Below, piece by piece: positions 46,381 through 55,691 of a DNA stretch of 64,000 bases. Location of the stretch: NCBI RefSeq assembly GCF_001039005.1, contig NZ_LDWR01000002.1, positions 36,418-100,417 of the forward strand, in the 5' to 3' direction. A program made the translations under genes and the position numbers. The stretch is from Burkholderia cepacia. GTDB lineage: Bacteria; Pseudomonadota; Gammaproteobacteria; Burkholderiales; Burkholderiaceae. Under the pieces are notes generated by a model. The model searched no databases. It had not been told where the DNA came from and saw only the letters and a list, made by a program, of their open reading frames with translations. Within the stretch, counting starts at the first letter, position 1. Each line of letters begins with the position of its first letter.

Positions 46381-47319
46381 TCAGCGCTCGTGCGCGGCGC
46401 GATCTGCAGCCGCGTCCTGCGGCAGCGTTTGCCGGATGCGCGTGACCGTTCGCGTGCTGACGAGGCCGAGCATGGCGCTGACATCGGTATGCGCGTGGCC
46501 GGCGAGCAGCTGGCGGCGCGCATAGGTGTTGCGCAACACGCGCGGGCTCATGTCCGCCGCGTGGAAGCCGATTGCGGTCAGCGCGTCGCGCACCACGAGC
46601 AGCAAGAACATGTCGTTCATCGCACCACCGCCGCGCGGCGCGGGAAACAGCAGCGCCGATGCGGGTGCGTCTGCCGAGCGCGCGCGCCATGCGGCGAGCG
46701 GCGCCAGCGCAAACGCCGCGAGTTCGATCCGGCGGGCCGGCCGCGCGCGATCGCGCGGCACGGACAGCGTCGGCGCACGCGCGTCGAGATCGGGCGCGTC
46801 GTGCGTCGTCGCGCGAATCTCGGCCGACGTGATGCCGCTCGCGAGCAGCAGCGCGACGATCGCGCGATTCCGGCAATCGGCCGGCGTGTCGTCCGGTTGC
46901 GGTTGTACATAGCGCTGCAGCGCCGCGTCGGCATCGGGCGGCAGGTAGCACGGCTCGGGCTCGCCGACCGGCCAGACGAGATGGCGCGTCGTCCGGCCGG
47001 CCGGATGAATCGTCCGCACGCCGGTGTCGACCAGATGCCGGCCCAGCCGGTCGATCAGCTTCGCGTAGCGCACGCGGGTCGAGGTGCCGGGCGCGCAACT
47101 GCGTTCGAGTTCGGTCAGGAAGGCTGCGACGTGGTCGGGCCCGAACGTGGCCAGCGACACGCTGTGTGCGATCAGGTGGCGCAGGAACCGTTCGAACATC
47201 GCGACGTGCTGCACGACCGAACGCGGCGCGAACGGCCGGCGGCCCGCGCCGGTCGCGGCGGTTTCCTGCCATGCGCGAAAGGCGCCGACGGGGTCGTGAA
47301 TCCAGCGATTCGTGTCCAT
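46381..47319 (-). CDS. Tyrosine-recombinase-like protein lacking catalytic residues
   Basis: A 312-residue protein; the start MDTNRWIHDPVGAF (47319) gives a standard SAM-like N-terminal domain (about 15-115, with VAMFERFLRHLI and RVRYAKLIDRLGRHLVD). The C-terminal half follows the phage-integrase fold, but the active site is decayed: where active enzymes have TGLRxSE this has SGITSAE (Arg lost), the H-x-L-R-H box reads SPRVLRNTYA (only the Arg kept), and the final LGHxxxxTTxxY box reads LGLVSTRTVTRI (His and nucleophile Tyr lost). It probably binds DNA but cannot cut it. The frame is intact, which argues for a retained non-recombinase role. Confidence 0.8.
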   Translation of the reverse strand: MDTNRWIHDPVGAFRAWQETAATGAGRRPFAPRSVVQHVAMFERFLRHLIAHSVSLATFGPDHVAAFLTELERSCAPGTSTRVRYAKLIDRLGRHLVDTGVRTIHPAGRTTRHLVWPVGEPEPCYLPPDADAALQRYVQPQPDDTPADCRNRAIVALLLASGITSAEIRATTHDAPDLDARAPTLSVPRDRARPARRIELAAFALAPLAAWRARSADAPASALLFPAPRGGGAMNDMFLLLVVRDALTAIGFHAADMSPRVLRNTYARRQLLAGHAHTDVSAMLGLVSTRTVTRIRQTLPQDAAADRAAHER

Positions 47320-47421
47320 CCACGATTTATAGCCGGAACGCGGTGGCGCCGGCAATCGTTCCGGGATTCGGCTGGCCGGCACGTCAGCGCGTGCCGCGCG
47401 CATCGCTGCGCGCCGTCGCCA

Positions 47422-48783
47422 TCACGCGTCGCGCGAAGGCGCCGGCGTCGCGGCCGCTCCCGTACGTGCCTGTCCGCTCAGCCGCGCGAACGCGGTGAAT
47501 GCCAGTTGCGTCGCGATGGCCGCGAGCGTGCCGGCCGCCATGCCGTTGCCGAGCACGATCTGCACGGGCGCGCCGAACTGGCGATACAGGTTCGGCACGA
47601 GGATCGGCGCCAGGCCGACGACGAGCGCGGCCGCGAGCGTGTACTGGTTGGCGCGCGCATGCAGGTCGACGCCGGCGAGCAGCCGGATGCCCATCACGCC
47701 GATCATCGCGAACACGACCAGCGCGGTGCCGCCGACCACGGCGGCCGGAATCGCATACGCGAGCCGTGCGAGCGGCGCGAACAGCGCGATGACGATCAGG
47801 ATCGCGCCGGCTGCGGCGGTCACGTAGCGCGAGCGCACACCGGTCGTCTGCACGACGCCGATATTCTCGGCGCTGGTCACGATCAGCGGCGTGCCGAACA
47901 GCGCGCCGGCCAGCGATGCCAGCGCATCGCCGCGTATCGTCTTCGGCACGTCGCGCGGCAGCGAGATCGTCTTGCCGCACGTTTCGCCGACGGCGACCGT
48001 CTGCGCGGTGGCCTCGGCCATCGAGATCGCGGTGAAGATCAGCAGCGGCAGCGCGGCCAGCACGTCGAAGCGCGGCATCCCGAACGGCAGCCACACCGGA
48101 TGCGTGAACAGCGGGCCGCGCCACACATCGGCGAGCGCGGGCATTGCGTCGAGCGCCCAGCCGAGCGTCGCGCCGGCGATTAGCCCGATCAGCACCGCGA
48201 GGCGTCCGAGCGTGCCGCGGAACGCACCCGCGACGACGATGGTGGACACGATCGTCGCGAGCGCGAGACCGAGCGCGCGCGGCTGCGCGAAATCGGCCGC
48301 CCCGGGCTGGCCGACGACGATCGTCGCGTAGATCCGGATCAGGTTGACCGACACGAGCAACAGCATCGCGCCGACGACGATGCGTGGAAAGAGCCGCAGG
48401 CAGCGCGTGAAGACGGGCAGCAGCACCCAGTAGAACGCGCTCGCGAGCAGCGCCGCGCCGGTCGCGGTCGGCAGGCCCGATTGCGCGGCGATGCCCGCGA
48501 ACAGCATCGTCGGTGCGCCGCCGGGCACCATCACGAACGGCATGCGCGCGCCGATCGGGCCGGCGCCGAGTGATTGCAGCAGCGTGCCGATGCCGCAGGC
48601 GAAGAACGTCGCGCCGATCAGCTGGACCGTCAGGTCGGCCGGCAACGCGAGGACTTTCGCGATCAGGAACACGGCCGTGATCGGGGACGCGGCCATCGAC
48701 AGCACGTGCTGCAACCCGAACAGCGCGAGCTGCCACGCGGGCAGCCGTGCATCGACGGGCGGAGAGATCGGTTCGTGCGACAC
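47422..48783 (-). CDS. NCS2-family nucleobase (uracil/xanthine) permease
   Basis: A 453-residue inner-membrane transporter with about fourteen hydrophobic segments. The N-terminal LFGLQHVLSMAASPITAVFL matches the first segment of NCS2 proteins, with GLQH preserved. The family signature region reads LIVTSAENIGVVQTTGVRSR, which carries the ENxG core. Likely a purine or pyrimidine-base importer, but several members are divergent and the substrate cannot be fixed. It follows the arylsulfotransferase-like gene by 58 bp in the same direction and is probably co-transcribed with it. Confidence 0.88.
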   Translation of the reverse strand: MSHEPISPPVDARLPAWQLALFGLQHVLSMAASPITAVFLIAKVLALPADLTVQLIGATFFACGIGTLLQSLGAGPIGARMPFVMVPGGAPTMLFAGIAAQSGLPTATGAALLASAFYWVLLPVFTRCLRLFPRIVVGAMLLLVSVNLIRIYATIVVGQPGAADFAQPRALGLALATIVSTIVVAGAFRGTLGRLAVLIGLIAGATLGWALDAMPALADVWRGPLFTHPVWLPFGMPRFDVLAALPLLIFTAISMAEATAQTVAVGETCGKTISLPRDVPKTIRGDALASLAGALFGTPLIVTSAENIGVVQTTGVRSRYVTAAAGAILIVIALFAPLARLAYAIPAAVVGGTALVVFAMIGVMGIRLLAGVDLHARANQYTLAAALVVGLAPILVPNLYRQFGAPVQIVLGNGMAAGTLAAIATQLAFTAFARLSGQARTGAAATPAPSRDA

Positions 48784-48841
48784 GGCAGGCCCCTCGGAAG
48801 CGAACGGCGACGATGGCCGGAAACCGGCGGTGAACGGACCG

Positions 48842-49966
48842 TCAGGTCCGCAGCCAGGGCAACTGTGCGGCGCTGTAGCGGAACGTCTGGAACACGCTGT
48901 TCAACTGGCCCGGGCCGGTCTTGCGCGCGGCTTCGTCGGGGTATTCGGCGAACCACGGGATCACGTATTCCCACACGACCTCGCCGGCGGGCGTCACTTC
49001 GAACAGCCGGCCCGTCGACGATTCGGTGACGTGCGTGTTGCCGTTCGGCAAGCGCTGCGCGTTGCCCATGAACGGCGTGTAGAACAGGTTCACGACGTCG
49101 TCCGCATACGACCACACGACACGCTGCGTCGACGGGTCGATCTCCACGACGCGCGAGAACACGACGTGCGCGCCGTGGCGGAAATTGCCGTTGTCGAACG
49201 CGAGGATGTTGCCGTTCGCGAGCGGCACCGGCGCATGCTGGTGCGACACGACGTCGGGCCCGATCCGCAGGTCCACGCGGCCGGTTTCCCGGTTCACGCG
49301 GATGATGCCCGACGTCGTGCGCAGGCTCATCAGCACGCGGCCGTTCGCATCGACGCCGAGACCGTTGACGAGCGGCCAGTGATAACGGCCGAAGCCGGCC
49401 GCGATCGGGAAATCCTCGGGCCGCAGATGGTCGCGCGCATGCCATTCCCAGACGATCTGCCCGGCCCGGTTCACTTCGCGGATCACGTCCGCGTACATGA
49501 CCTTGTCGTCGCCGTGCGGCGTCCCGCCCGGCACGCGCCGCGCGAACGCCGCGTCGACCGGTTCGCACGCGGCGTAGAGCAGGTTGCCGTTCGGCAGCCA
49601 CTGCGCGTCGTGGTGATGCGCGGGATCCTCGTAGCGCCACACGGTTTCGCCCCGCGGCGTGACCTCGTAGAAATCGCCGCCATGCCACATCGACCACGGT
49701 GCATAGCGCGATTCGGATTGCGGATGATTGCCGTTGTAGCCGAGGTTGCCGTTCGCGAGGATGACCGCATGGCGGCCGGGGCGCACGGGCATTTTCCAAC
49801 GGTGCACGACTTCGCCGTCGATGTCGACGAGATAGACGTTGCCGTCGGCCGTCTGCGGCGCGATGAGCGTATAGCCGCCCGCGGACAGCGCGGGATCGTG
49901 GGCGATGAGGCCGACGCCGCGGCGGCGCTGGGTGATCTGGTCGACGGTCGTCACTGCGGTCTCCAT
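48842..49966 (-). CDS. Arylsulfotransferase (ASST)-like protein
   Basis: A 374-residue protein built of beta-propeller-like repeats: GGYTLIAPQTADGNVYLVDI, then VVHRWKMPVRPGRHAVILANG, WLPNGNLLYAACE, VVWSYADDVVNLFY and GRLFEVTPAGEVVWEYV. This matches arylsulfotransferase-type proteins (ASST and related), with the D-G-x-V-x-x-W repeats. Histidines of the kind used in sulfate transfer occur at HHHDAQW and SHQHAPVP, but assignment is tentative. Unlike periplasmic ASST it has no signal peptide. It is first in a two-gene operon with the NCS2 permease and divergent from a LysR gene. Confidence 0.75.
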   Translation of the reverse strand: METAVTTVDQITQRRRGVGLIAHDPALSAGGYTLIAPQTADGNVYLVDIDGEVVHRWKMPVRPGRHAVILANGNLGYNGNHPQSESRYAPWSMWHGGDFYEVTPRGETVWRYEDPAHHHDAQWLPNGNLLYAACEPVDAAFARRVPGGTPHGDDKVMYADVIREVNRAGQIVWEWHARDHLRPEDFPIAAGFGRYHWPLVNGLGVDANGRVLMSLRTTSGIIRVNRETGRVDLRIGPDVVSHQHAPVPLANGNILAFDNGNFRHGAHVVFSRVVEIDPSTQRVVWSYADDVVNLFYTPFMGNAQRLPNGNTHVTESSTGRLFEVTPAGEVVWEYVIPWFAEYPDEAARKTGPGQLNSVFQTFRYSAAQLPWLRT

Positions 49967-50068
49967 TCGAATCGGACACGGGGATGCAGCGAAATCTAGA
50001 CGATCCGGGCGGTCAGTAAAATCGGATTATTCTTGACGGCCTGTTCGGAAAAATCTAACGGTACCCTC

Positions 50069-51025
50069 ATGCGTTCGATATCGCAGACATTCCGCTGTTT
50101 CGACGAAGTCGCGCGACGCGGCTCGATTCGCAAGGCGGCCGACGCGCTGCACCTGACCGCTGCCGCGGTGCACCAGCAGATCCGCAATCTCGAGGAGCAG
50201 GTCGGCGTGCCGCTGTTCGACCGGCTGCCGCGTGGCATGCAGCTGACGCTCGCCGGCGAGATCGTCATCGCGGCCGTACGGCGCGGCCAGCGCGACTTCG
50301 ACAACGCACTGACGCAGGTTGAAGACCTGCGCGCGTTGCGGCGCGGGCACGTGAACCTGGCGGTGCCCGCATCGACGGCCGAACAGCTCGTGCCCGACGC
50401 GATCCTCGCCGCGATGCAGCGTTATCCGGGCGTCACGTACAGCGTGCGCTCGGGAAACGGCGAGAGCATCGTGCGCTGGGTCGAGACGGGCGAGGCCGAT
50501 ATCGGTTATGCGCTGCGCCGGCGCACGGCGCCGGGCGTCGTCGAGGTGCGCGCGTTCGCGCAGCCGCTGGGTGTCGTCACGGCGCCCGGCCATCCGCTGG
50601 CATCGACCGTCGGCAAGGTGCGGCTGCGCGACTGCTTCGCGCATCCGCTGATCCTGATGACGCCCGACACGGAACTGCGCGCGATGTTCGACCAGATCGA
50701 CGCGCGGCAGCCGCGCACCGTGCGGCCGCTGGTCGAGACCGGATCGGTGCCGATGGTGCGGCGCCTCGCGGCCGAAGGCGCGGGTGTCGGCTTCCTGATC
50801 GCGGAGAACGTCGCTGACGACGTGGCCGCTGGCCGGCTGGCCTGGACGCCGCTCGCGGATGCGGGCGCGCGCTCGTTCAGCTGCATCTACCAGCGGGCGG
50901 ACATGAGTGCGACCGTCGCGATGACGATGTTTCTCGAATTTTTCTCCGCGGCGATCGACGCGATGGAGAGCGGTTTCGCGCGTGACTGCGGGGCGGCCGG
51001 CAAGCGGCGCCGGGCGCCAAAGTAA
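50069..51025 (+). CDS. LysR-family regulator, divergent from the ASST/NCS2 operon
   Basis: A 318-residue LysR protein. The start MRSISQTFRCFDEVARRGSI (50069) is preferred to an ATG 36 bp upstream because it fits the family N terminus. The winged helix has RKAADALHLTAAAVHQQIRN; the effector domain (about 92-295) opens GHVNLAVPASTAEQLVPDAI. Only 102 bp separate it from the start of the divergent ASST-like gene, so it almost certainly controls that operon. Confidence 0.88.
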   Translation: MRSISQTFRCFDEVARRGSIRKAADALHLTAAAVHQQIRNLEEQVGVPLFDRLPRGMQLTLAGEIVIAAVRRGQRDFDNALTQVEDLRALRRGHVNLAVPASTAEQLVPDAILAAMQRYPGVTYSVRSGNGESIVRWVETGEADIGYALRRRTAPGVVEVRAFAQPLGVVTAPGHPLASTVGKVRLRDCFAHPLILMTPDTELRAMFDQIDARQPRTVRPLVETGSVPMVRRLAAEGAGVGFLIAENVADDVAAGRLAWTPLADAGARSFSCIYQRADMSATVAMTMFLEFFSAAIDAMESGFARDCGAAGKRRRAPK

Positions 51026-51246
51026 CGGAAACGGCATCGGCCATGCGCCCGCATGGCGATGCCGTGCAACAAGCGAATCGCATGCCGGTTCAGCGAAGTT
51101 GCACACACAACGGCCGGTCGCATCACGTCTTTTCCTTATTGCGGAAAAAATTTTGTTCATGGGACTATCGAACGCGTTGCCCGCGCACCGAGGGGGTCGC
51201 AGGCAGCGAGACGCCCATCGCAACGAACGACAAGAACATCGACACA

Positions 51247-53235
51247 ATGAAAAAACCGGCGATTTTCCCGTATGCATCCGCGTTGCTCGCAGCCGCCATG
51301 ATGACGGCCTGCGGCGGCAACGACATCGAAACCGATGCGGGCTCCACGACGACACCCACGGCCGACACGAGTTGTCTCGCGATCGACAACAGCGGCTCGA
51401 CGGTTGTCGTGGGCTCGAACCAGCCGGGCGATCCGTCGCTGCCGGAAGCGTCGTCGGGTTATCGCACGGGGATGAAGCCCGTCTATGCGAAAACGTACCT
51501 GGTGGCCACGTCGAACGCGTACGCGAGCGCGGCCGGTTGCGCGGTGCTGAAGAAAGGCGGCACGGCCGCCGACGCGGCGGTCGCCGTGCAGGCCGTGCTC
51601 GGCCTGACGGTGCCCGAGGCGACGGGCCTCGGGTCGGGCGGCGTGCTGCTCTACTATGATGCGCGCGGCAAGACGCTGCAGGCGTACGACGGCCGCGAAA
51701 CCGCACCGGCCGCCGCGACGGAGAACTACCTGCGATACGTCGACGACGCGACCGACCAGTCGGCACCGCAACCGAACGCGCGCGCAAGCGGCCGCTCGAT
51801 CGGCACGATCGGTGTGCCGCGGCTCATCGAGGCGCTGCAGCAGGATCACGGCCGCTTGCCGTGGCAGGGCCTGTTCGGCGACGCGATCACGCTTGCGACC
51901 AACGGCTTTCCGATCGGCGGCCGGCTCGCCGACGCGATCGCGGCGAACGCCGCGAACCTGAAGCGCGACGCCGAGGCCGCCGCGTATTTCCTGAACGCCG
52001 ACGGTTCGCCGAAGACGCTCGGCACCGTGCTGAAGAATCCCGCTTACGCCCATACGCTGACGCTGATGGCGCAGTCGGGCGCGAACGCGCTGTACACGGG
52101 GCAGATTGCGCAGGACATCGTTGCGAAGATCGCGACGACGAAGGGCGCGGACGGCTCGACGCTCACGCCGGGCAAGACGACCGTCGCGGATCTGGCTGCG
52201 TATCAGGCGAAGCGTCGCGAACCGGTGTGCACGACTTATCGCAACTACTGGGTATGCGGGATGCCGCCGCCGTCGTCGGGCGGCATCGCGGTTGCGTCGG
52301 CGCTCGGCATACTCGAAAACTTCGACCTGAAGTCGCTGAAGCCGACCGCGATCGATCTCGAAGGCGGCAAGCCGACCGTCGCGGGCGTACATCTCGTCAC
52401 CGAGGCCGAACGGCTCGCGTATGCCGATCGCGACAAGTACGTGGCCGATACGGACTTCGTGCCGCTGCCGGGCGGCACGTGGGACACGATGCTGAACAAG
52501 CCGTACCTGAAATCGCGCGCGGCGCTGATCGACACGAGCAAGAGCATGGGCACCGCGCAGCCCGGCAATCTCGGCGCGGTGCCGCTCGGCGTCGACACGA
52601 CGCTGATCGAGCACGGCACGAACCAGTTCACGATCGTCGACGGCGACGGCAACGTGTTGAGCGCGACGACGACGGTCGAATCGAGCATGGGCTCGTTCCA
52701 CATGACCAACGGCTTCCTGCTGAACAACCAGCTGACCGACTTTTCCGCGAACCCGGTCGACAGCGCCGGCAATCCGGTGGCCAACCGCCTGCAGCCGGGC
52801 AAGCGGCCGCGCAGCTCGATGGCGCCGACGATCGTGTTCGGGCAGGCCGCGGACGGCTCGCGCGGCGATTTCGTGATGGCGACCGGTTCGCCGGGCGGCG
52901 GCACCATTCCGCAATACGTGGTCAAGACGCTCGTCGGCGCGCTCGACTGGGGCCTCGATGCGCAGCAGTCCGCGGGGCTCGTCGATTTCGGCGCGAGCAA
53001 CAGCCCGACGACCACGATCGGTGCCGAGCATCCGAACGTCAACACCGCGAACAACGGGGCGAACGATCCGCTGATCACGGGGCTGCTCGCGCTCGGGCAC
53101 AAGGTGTCGACGTCCGCGCAGGCGAGCGGCGTCAACACGGTGATGCGCGTGACGGTCGGCCAGTCGCCCGCGTTGCAGGGCGGCACCGATCCGCGTCGCG
53201 AAGGCGTCGTGCTCGGCGATACGTTCCGGCCGTAA
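51247..53235 (+). CDS. ggt: Gamma-glutamyltransferase, lipoprotein type
   Basis: A 662-residue, Ntn-hydrolase-type enzyme that transfers or hydrolyses gamma-glutamyl groups (for example from glutathione) in the periplasm. The start at 51247 (MKKPAIFPYASALLAAAMM) leads to a lipobox, MMTACGG, so it should be lipid-anchored. The large subunit begins after ASAAGCAVLKKGGTAADAAV, a family hallmark, with GLGSGGVLLYYD. The autocleavage nucleophile is expected to be Thr458 in HGTNQFTIVDGDGN; the substrate pocket includes ESSMGSF and RPRSSMAPTIVF, then TGSPGGGTIPQYV. The E. coli TTHYS motif is TNQFT here. Confidence 0.9.
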   Translation: MKKPAIFPYASALLAAAMMTACGGNDIETDAGSTTTPTADTSCLAIDNSGSTVVVGSNQPGDPSLPEASSGYRTGMKPVYAKTYLVATSNAYASAAGCAVLKKGGTAADAAVAVQAVLGLTVPEATGLGSGGVLLYYDARGKTLQAYDGRETAPAAATENYLRYVDDATDQSAPQPNARASGRSIGTIGVPRLIEALQQDHGRLPWQGLFGDAITLATNGFPIGGRLADAIAANAANLKRDAEAAAYFLNADGSPKTLGTVLKNPAYAHTLTLMAQSGANALYTGQIAQDIVAKIATTKGADGSTLTPGKTTVADLAAYQAKRREPVCTTYRNYWVCGMPPPSSGGIAVASALGILENFDLKSLKPTAIDLEGGKPTVAGVHLVTEAERLAYADRDKYVADTDFVPLPGGTWDTMLNKPYLKSRAALIDTSKSMGTAQPGNLGAVPLGVDTTLIEHGTNQFTIVDGDGNVLSATTTVESSMGSFHMTNGFLLNNQLTDFSANPVDSAGNPVANRLQPGKRPRSSMAPTIVFGQAADGSRGDFVMATGSPGGGTIPQYVVKTLVGALDWGLDAQQSAGLVDFGASNSPTTTIGAEHPNVNTANNGANDPLITGLLALGHKVSTSAQASGVNTVMRVTVGQSPALQGGTDPRREGVVLGDTFRP

Positions 53236-53314
53236 TTCGACGGAACACGCGCGGCTCCGATCTGCCTGTTTCTGCCGACAGGCGCTCGGGGCCGCGCGTC
53301 GTGAAGGAGTCGCA

Positions 53315-53683
53315 ATGACGAACGCGCATCTGCTTGAAATGGACGCAATCCTGTCGGCGCCGGGCTTTTTCGATTTCCTCGGCGACGTCGATTGCGACCG
53401 CGCGCTGGACAGTCGCGACGCCGACCCGTTCGATGCGCAGTGGATGGCGGCATTCGATGCGATCGACGGCGATCCGGGTGCCGCGATCGATACGCCGGCC
53501 GTGAATGCGTTGCGCGAAAAGGCGTACAAGTTCGCCTTCAGCGCATCGGGCAACGCCGATGTGGCGGCGTGCGTGTCCGACGACATCGAACTGATTGCGA
53601 GGAGCCGGTTGTCGGGCCGTACCGACGGCTGGCCAATACACATCCTTTGGGATGCTTATAAAAATGGCCGGTTTCCCTGCTAG
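53315..53683 (+). CDS. Hypothetical protein, 122 residues
   Basis: Small, acidic, cytoplasmic protein starting MTNAHLLEMDAILSAPGFF after AAGGAGTCGCA, a good ribosome-binding site. It contains DRALDSRDADPFDAQWMAAF and ends GWPIHILWDAYKNGRFPC. No family was recognised; its start and codon use look genuine. It lies 79 bp after the gamma-glutamyltransferase gene and may be in the same transcript. Confidence 0.65.
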   Translation: MTNAHLLEMDAILSAPGFFDFLGDVDCDRALDSRDADPFDAQWMAAFDAIDGDPGAAIDTPAVNALREKAYKFAFSASGNADVAACVSDDIELIARSRLSGRTDGWPIHILWDAYKNGRFPC

Positions 53684-53995
53684 CCGTTTCACCTGCCTGG
53701 TTGCCCGATGCGTGATGGTCGGGTAGATCTCCATCGCGACGCGACCCGCGCCGCACGTCACCGCGTCTGCATCCGCCCGCCTGCAAATACCTCCGTCGTT
53801 TCGTCGCAAGCCCCCGATTGTCAAACTATGTGAGTCAATCGTCAGCATTTGCAACGGAAGTAACAGTCCCCGCAATTCAATCGTTTTGCACGCCGGCGCC
53901 GCTACATTAGCTCCACCTGCCGCACGTCGCGGCGAGGCATGCGACAAGCCGCCCGGAGGCGGCTCGCAGCAACAACGTCTTTGGGGAGAATGACC
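53684..53995. other. Intergenic region upstream of a secreted-protein gene
   Basis: 310 bp holding the promoter and leader of the next gene. A less GC-rich stretch lies at about 53800-53885. The leader contains the hairpin AGCCGCC-CGGA-GGCGGCT at 53947-53964, 32 bp upstream of the start codon. No gene was seen. Confidence 0.4.
53947..53964 (+). promoter_or_regulatory. Leader hairpin upstream of the secreted Gly/Ala-rich protein
   Basis: AGCCGCC-CGGA-GGCGGCT, a perfect 7-bp stem with a 4-base loop, ending 20 bp before the ribosome-binding site GGGGAGAATG. A role in mRNA stability or translation control is possible. Confidence 0.35.
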
Positions 53996-54538
53996 ATGAA
54001 CAAGATTCGTACGATTCTGCTGGGTGCCGCACTGACCGCGATGGCGACTTCGGCTGCGTTTGCACAGACGGCCCAGACCGGCGCCGAGGGTTCCGCAGGC
54101 GTTGGCGCACAGGTTCAGACGCCGCTGCTCGGCGGCGGCGTGGGCGTGCAGGCTGGCGCCGGCGCGAACGCGGCAGGCTCGGGTTCGGGCGCGGGCCACC
54201 TCGTCGGCGGTGCACTGAACGGCGTCGGCAAGACGGTCGGCGGCGTCGGCTCGGCAGCCGGCAATGCGGTTGGCGGCGCGACGCATGCGGTGGGTTCGGC
54301 AGCGGGTGCGGCGAAAGATGCCGCGGCATCGACCGTGCACGCGACGAAGTCGCACGTGAAGCACGTCGCAGGCACGGCGAAGAGCCACGCGCAAGGCGCG
54401 GTGTCGACGGCAGGCGATGTCGCGGGCGGCGCGAAGGCGAAGGCCGGCGAAGCGCTCGACGGCGCGGCGAATTCGGCGCAGGGCGGCGCATCGATCGGCC
54501 TGAAGGGTTCGGCGTCGGCACAAGGCGGCGCGCTGTAA
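53996..54538 (+). CDS. Secreted Gly/Ala-rich protein
   Basis: A 180-residue exported protein: MNKIRTILLGAALTAMATSA, cut after AFA, then a low-complexity Gly/Ala body. The middle (about 55-100) repeats V-G-G-x-x-N/G-A-V-G blocks (HLVGGALNGVGKTVGGVGSA), followed by a Lys/His/Ala-rich helix (KSHVKHVAGTAKSHAQGAV) and a Gly-rich end. It looks like a structural or desiccation-type periplasmic protein, but no function is established. The start at MNKIRT follows GGGGAGAATGACC; an upstream in-frame ATG is 6 bases away. Confidence 0.8.
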   Translation: MNKIRTILLGAALTAMATSAAFAQTAQTGAEGSAGVGAQVQTPLLGGGVGVQAGAGANAAGSGSGAGHLVGGALNGVGKTVGGVGSAAGNAVGGATHAVGSAAGAAKDAAASTVHATKSHVKHVAGTAKSHAQGAVSTAGDVAGGAKAKAGEALDGAANSAQGGASIGLKGSASAQGGAL

Positions 54539-54555
54539 GCGACACGTTTCCCGTC

Positions 54556-54595
54556 ACGGCCCGGCCCGCTTCGTTGCGGGCCGGGCCGTTTTTTT
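54556..54595 (+). terminator. Strong rho-independent terminator
   Basis: ACGGCCCGGCCCGC and GCGGGCCGGGCCGT form a perfect 14-bp stem with a 6-base loop TTCGTT, followed by a T run. It ends the secreted-protein gene. Confidence 0.92.
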
Positions 54596-54786
54596 ATGGG
54601 CGCGCGGCCCCTGCCCATTGCCCGCCCGTCATGCTTAAATAGCGGGGCTCCCGGTTGCCGGGCCGCCGCGACGGCAGCGGCCGATCCGGGCAAGCATGTC
54701 CGATCGACATCGTGACGACAGACGAAACCAAAAACGCCGTTCCGGCTCGCCCGGCGCGGTCCGATAACATTCCGAGGCATCACGTC

Positions 54787-55566
54787 ATGACCATCCTGTT
54801 CCGTCTTCTCGCGCTCGCCTGCGCGCTCTGGCTGGCCGCCTGTGCGGCACCGCCGTCGCCATCCGCCAGTACCGGCGCGTCCGCCGCCGCGCCGCAGGCG
54901 CCGGACGCCAGCGAACGCCGCGGGCTCGGCACCGCGTGGGGTGAGTCGGTGCGATCCGAAACCCGCAATGTCGAATTCGAACGCGCGGATCCGGCGAAGC
55001 CGACGGATCTCGCATCGGTCTACTACAACGATGCGTTGCCCGGACATCCTCCCGCCGCCCAGGTTCGCCGGTTGCCGACCCGCGTCGCACTCGCGAACGG
55101 CGACATCGCGCTGTCGTTTACCGACGAAAAGGGCGCGCCGCTGCGTCTTGCGCGCAGCAACGGCCGCTGGCACATGGCGGGCGTCGAGGGTTCGCGCTAC
55201 ATGATGGTGCTGCGTAACCAGGGACGTCGCACGTTCGAAGTCGTGTCGACGGTCGACGGGCTCGACGTGCTGTCGGGGCGGCCGGGCAGCTATACGAACG
55301 GCGGTTACGTGCTGTACCCGGGCCGCACGCTGACGATCGAGGGCTTCCGCAAGAGCCGCGACGAAGTCGCTGCGTTCCGTTTCGCGGCGGTGCCCGACAG
55401 TTATGTCGCGAACGCGAAGTACGGCGATACCGCGAACGTCGGCGTGATCGGCGTCGCGCTGTTCGCGCAGAAGGGGAGCGACGAGGAAGCGTTGCGCCGC
55501 AACGCGAATCCGTTCCCCGGCAACGACAACGGCTTTGCGCCGCCGCCCGTACCGCGCGGCGAGTGA
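54787..55566 (+). CDS. Hypothetical lipoprotein
   Basis: A 259-residue exported protein. The signal peptide ends with the lipobox ALWLAAC. The mature part is Ala/Pro-rich at first, then has RRGLGTAWGESVRSETRNVE, SNGRWHMAGVEGSRYMMVL, and RTFEVVSTVDGLDVLSGRPG with YTNGGYVLYPGRTLTIEGFR. The last two segments look like the DUF4384-like or cell-surface domains of other Burkholderia lipoproteins, but the match is not firm. A putative envelope role is the most that can be said. Confidence 0.75.
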   Translation: MTILFRLLALACALWLAACAAPPSPSASTGASAAAPQAPDASERRGLGTAWGESVRSETRNVEFERADPAKPTDLASVYYNDALPGHPPAAQVRRLPTRVALANGDIALSFTDEKGAPLRLARSNGRWHMAGVEGSRYMMVLRNQGRRTFEVVSTVDGLDVLSGRPGSYTNGGYVLYPGRTLTIEGFRKSRDEVAAFRFAAVPDSYVANAKYGDTANVGVIGVALFAQKGSDEEALRRNANPFPGNDNGFAPPPVPRGE

Positions 55567-55691
55567 CGGCACGTGGCGAAGCGCATCGCGTTCGTCGCAA
55601 CGAACGACGCATGCGGTGCGCGCCTGAAACGACACTGCCCGGTCTGCATGCCGGCGCATACGACGACCTCCAGGACACTTCTGCGCGATCC

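Noticed and set aside
46381..47319. Integrase of a genomic island
   Set aside because: Catalytic residues are lost and no attachment-site repeats, tRNA gene or phage genes were found around it.
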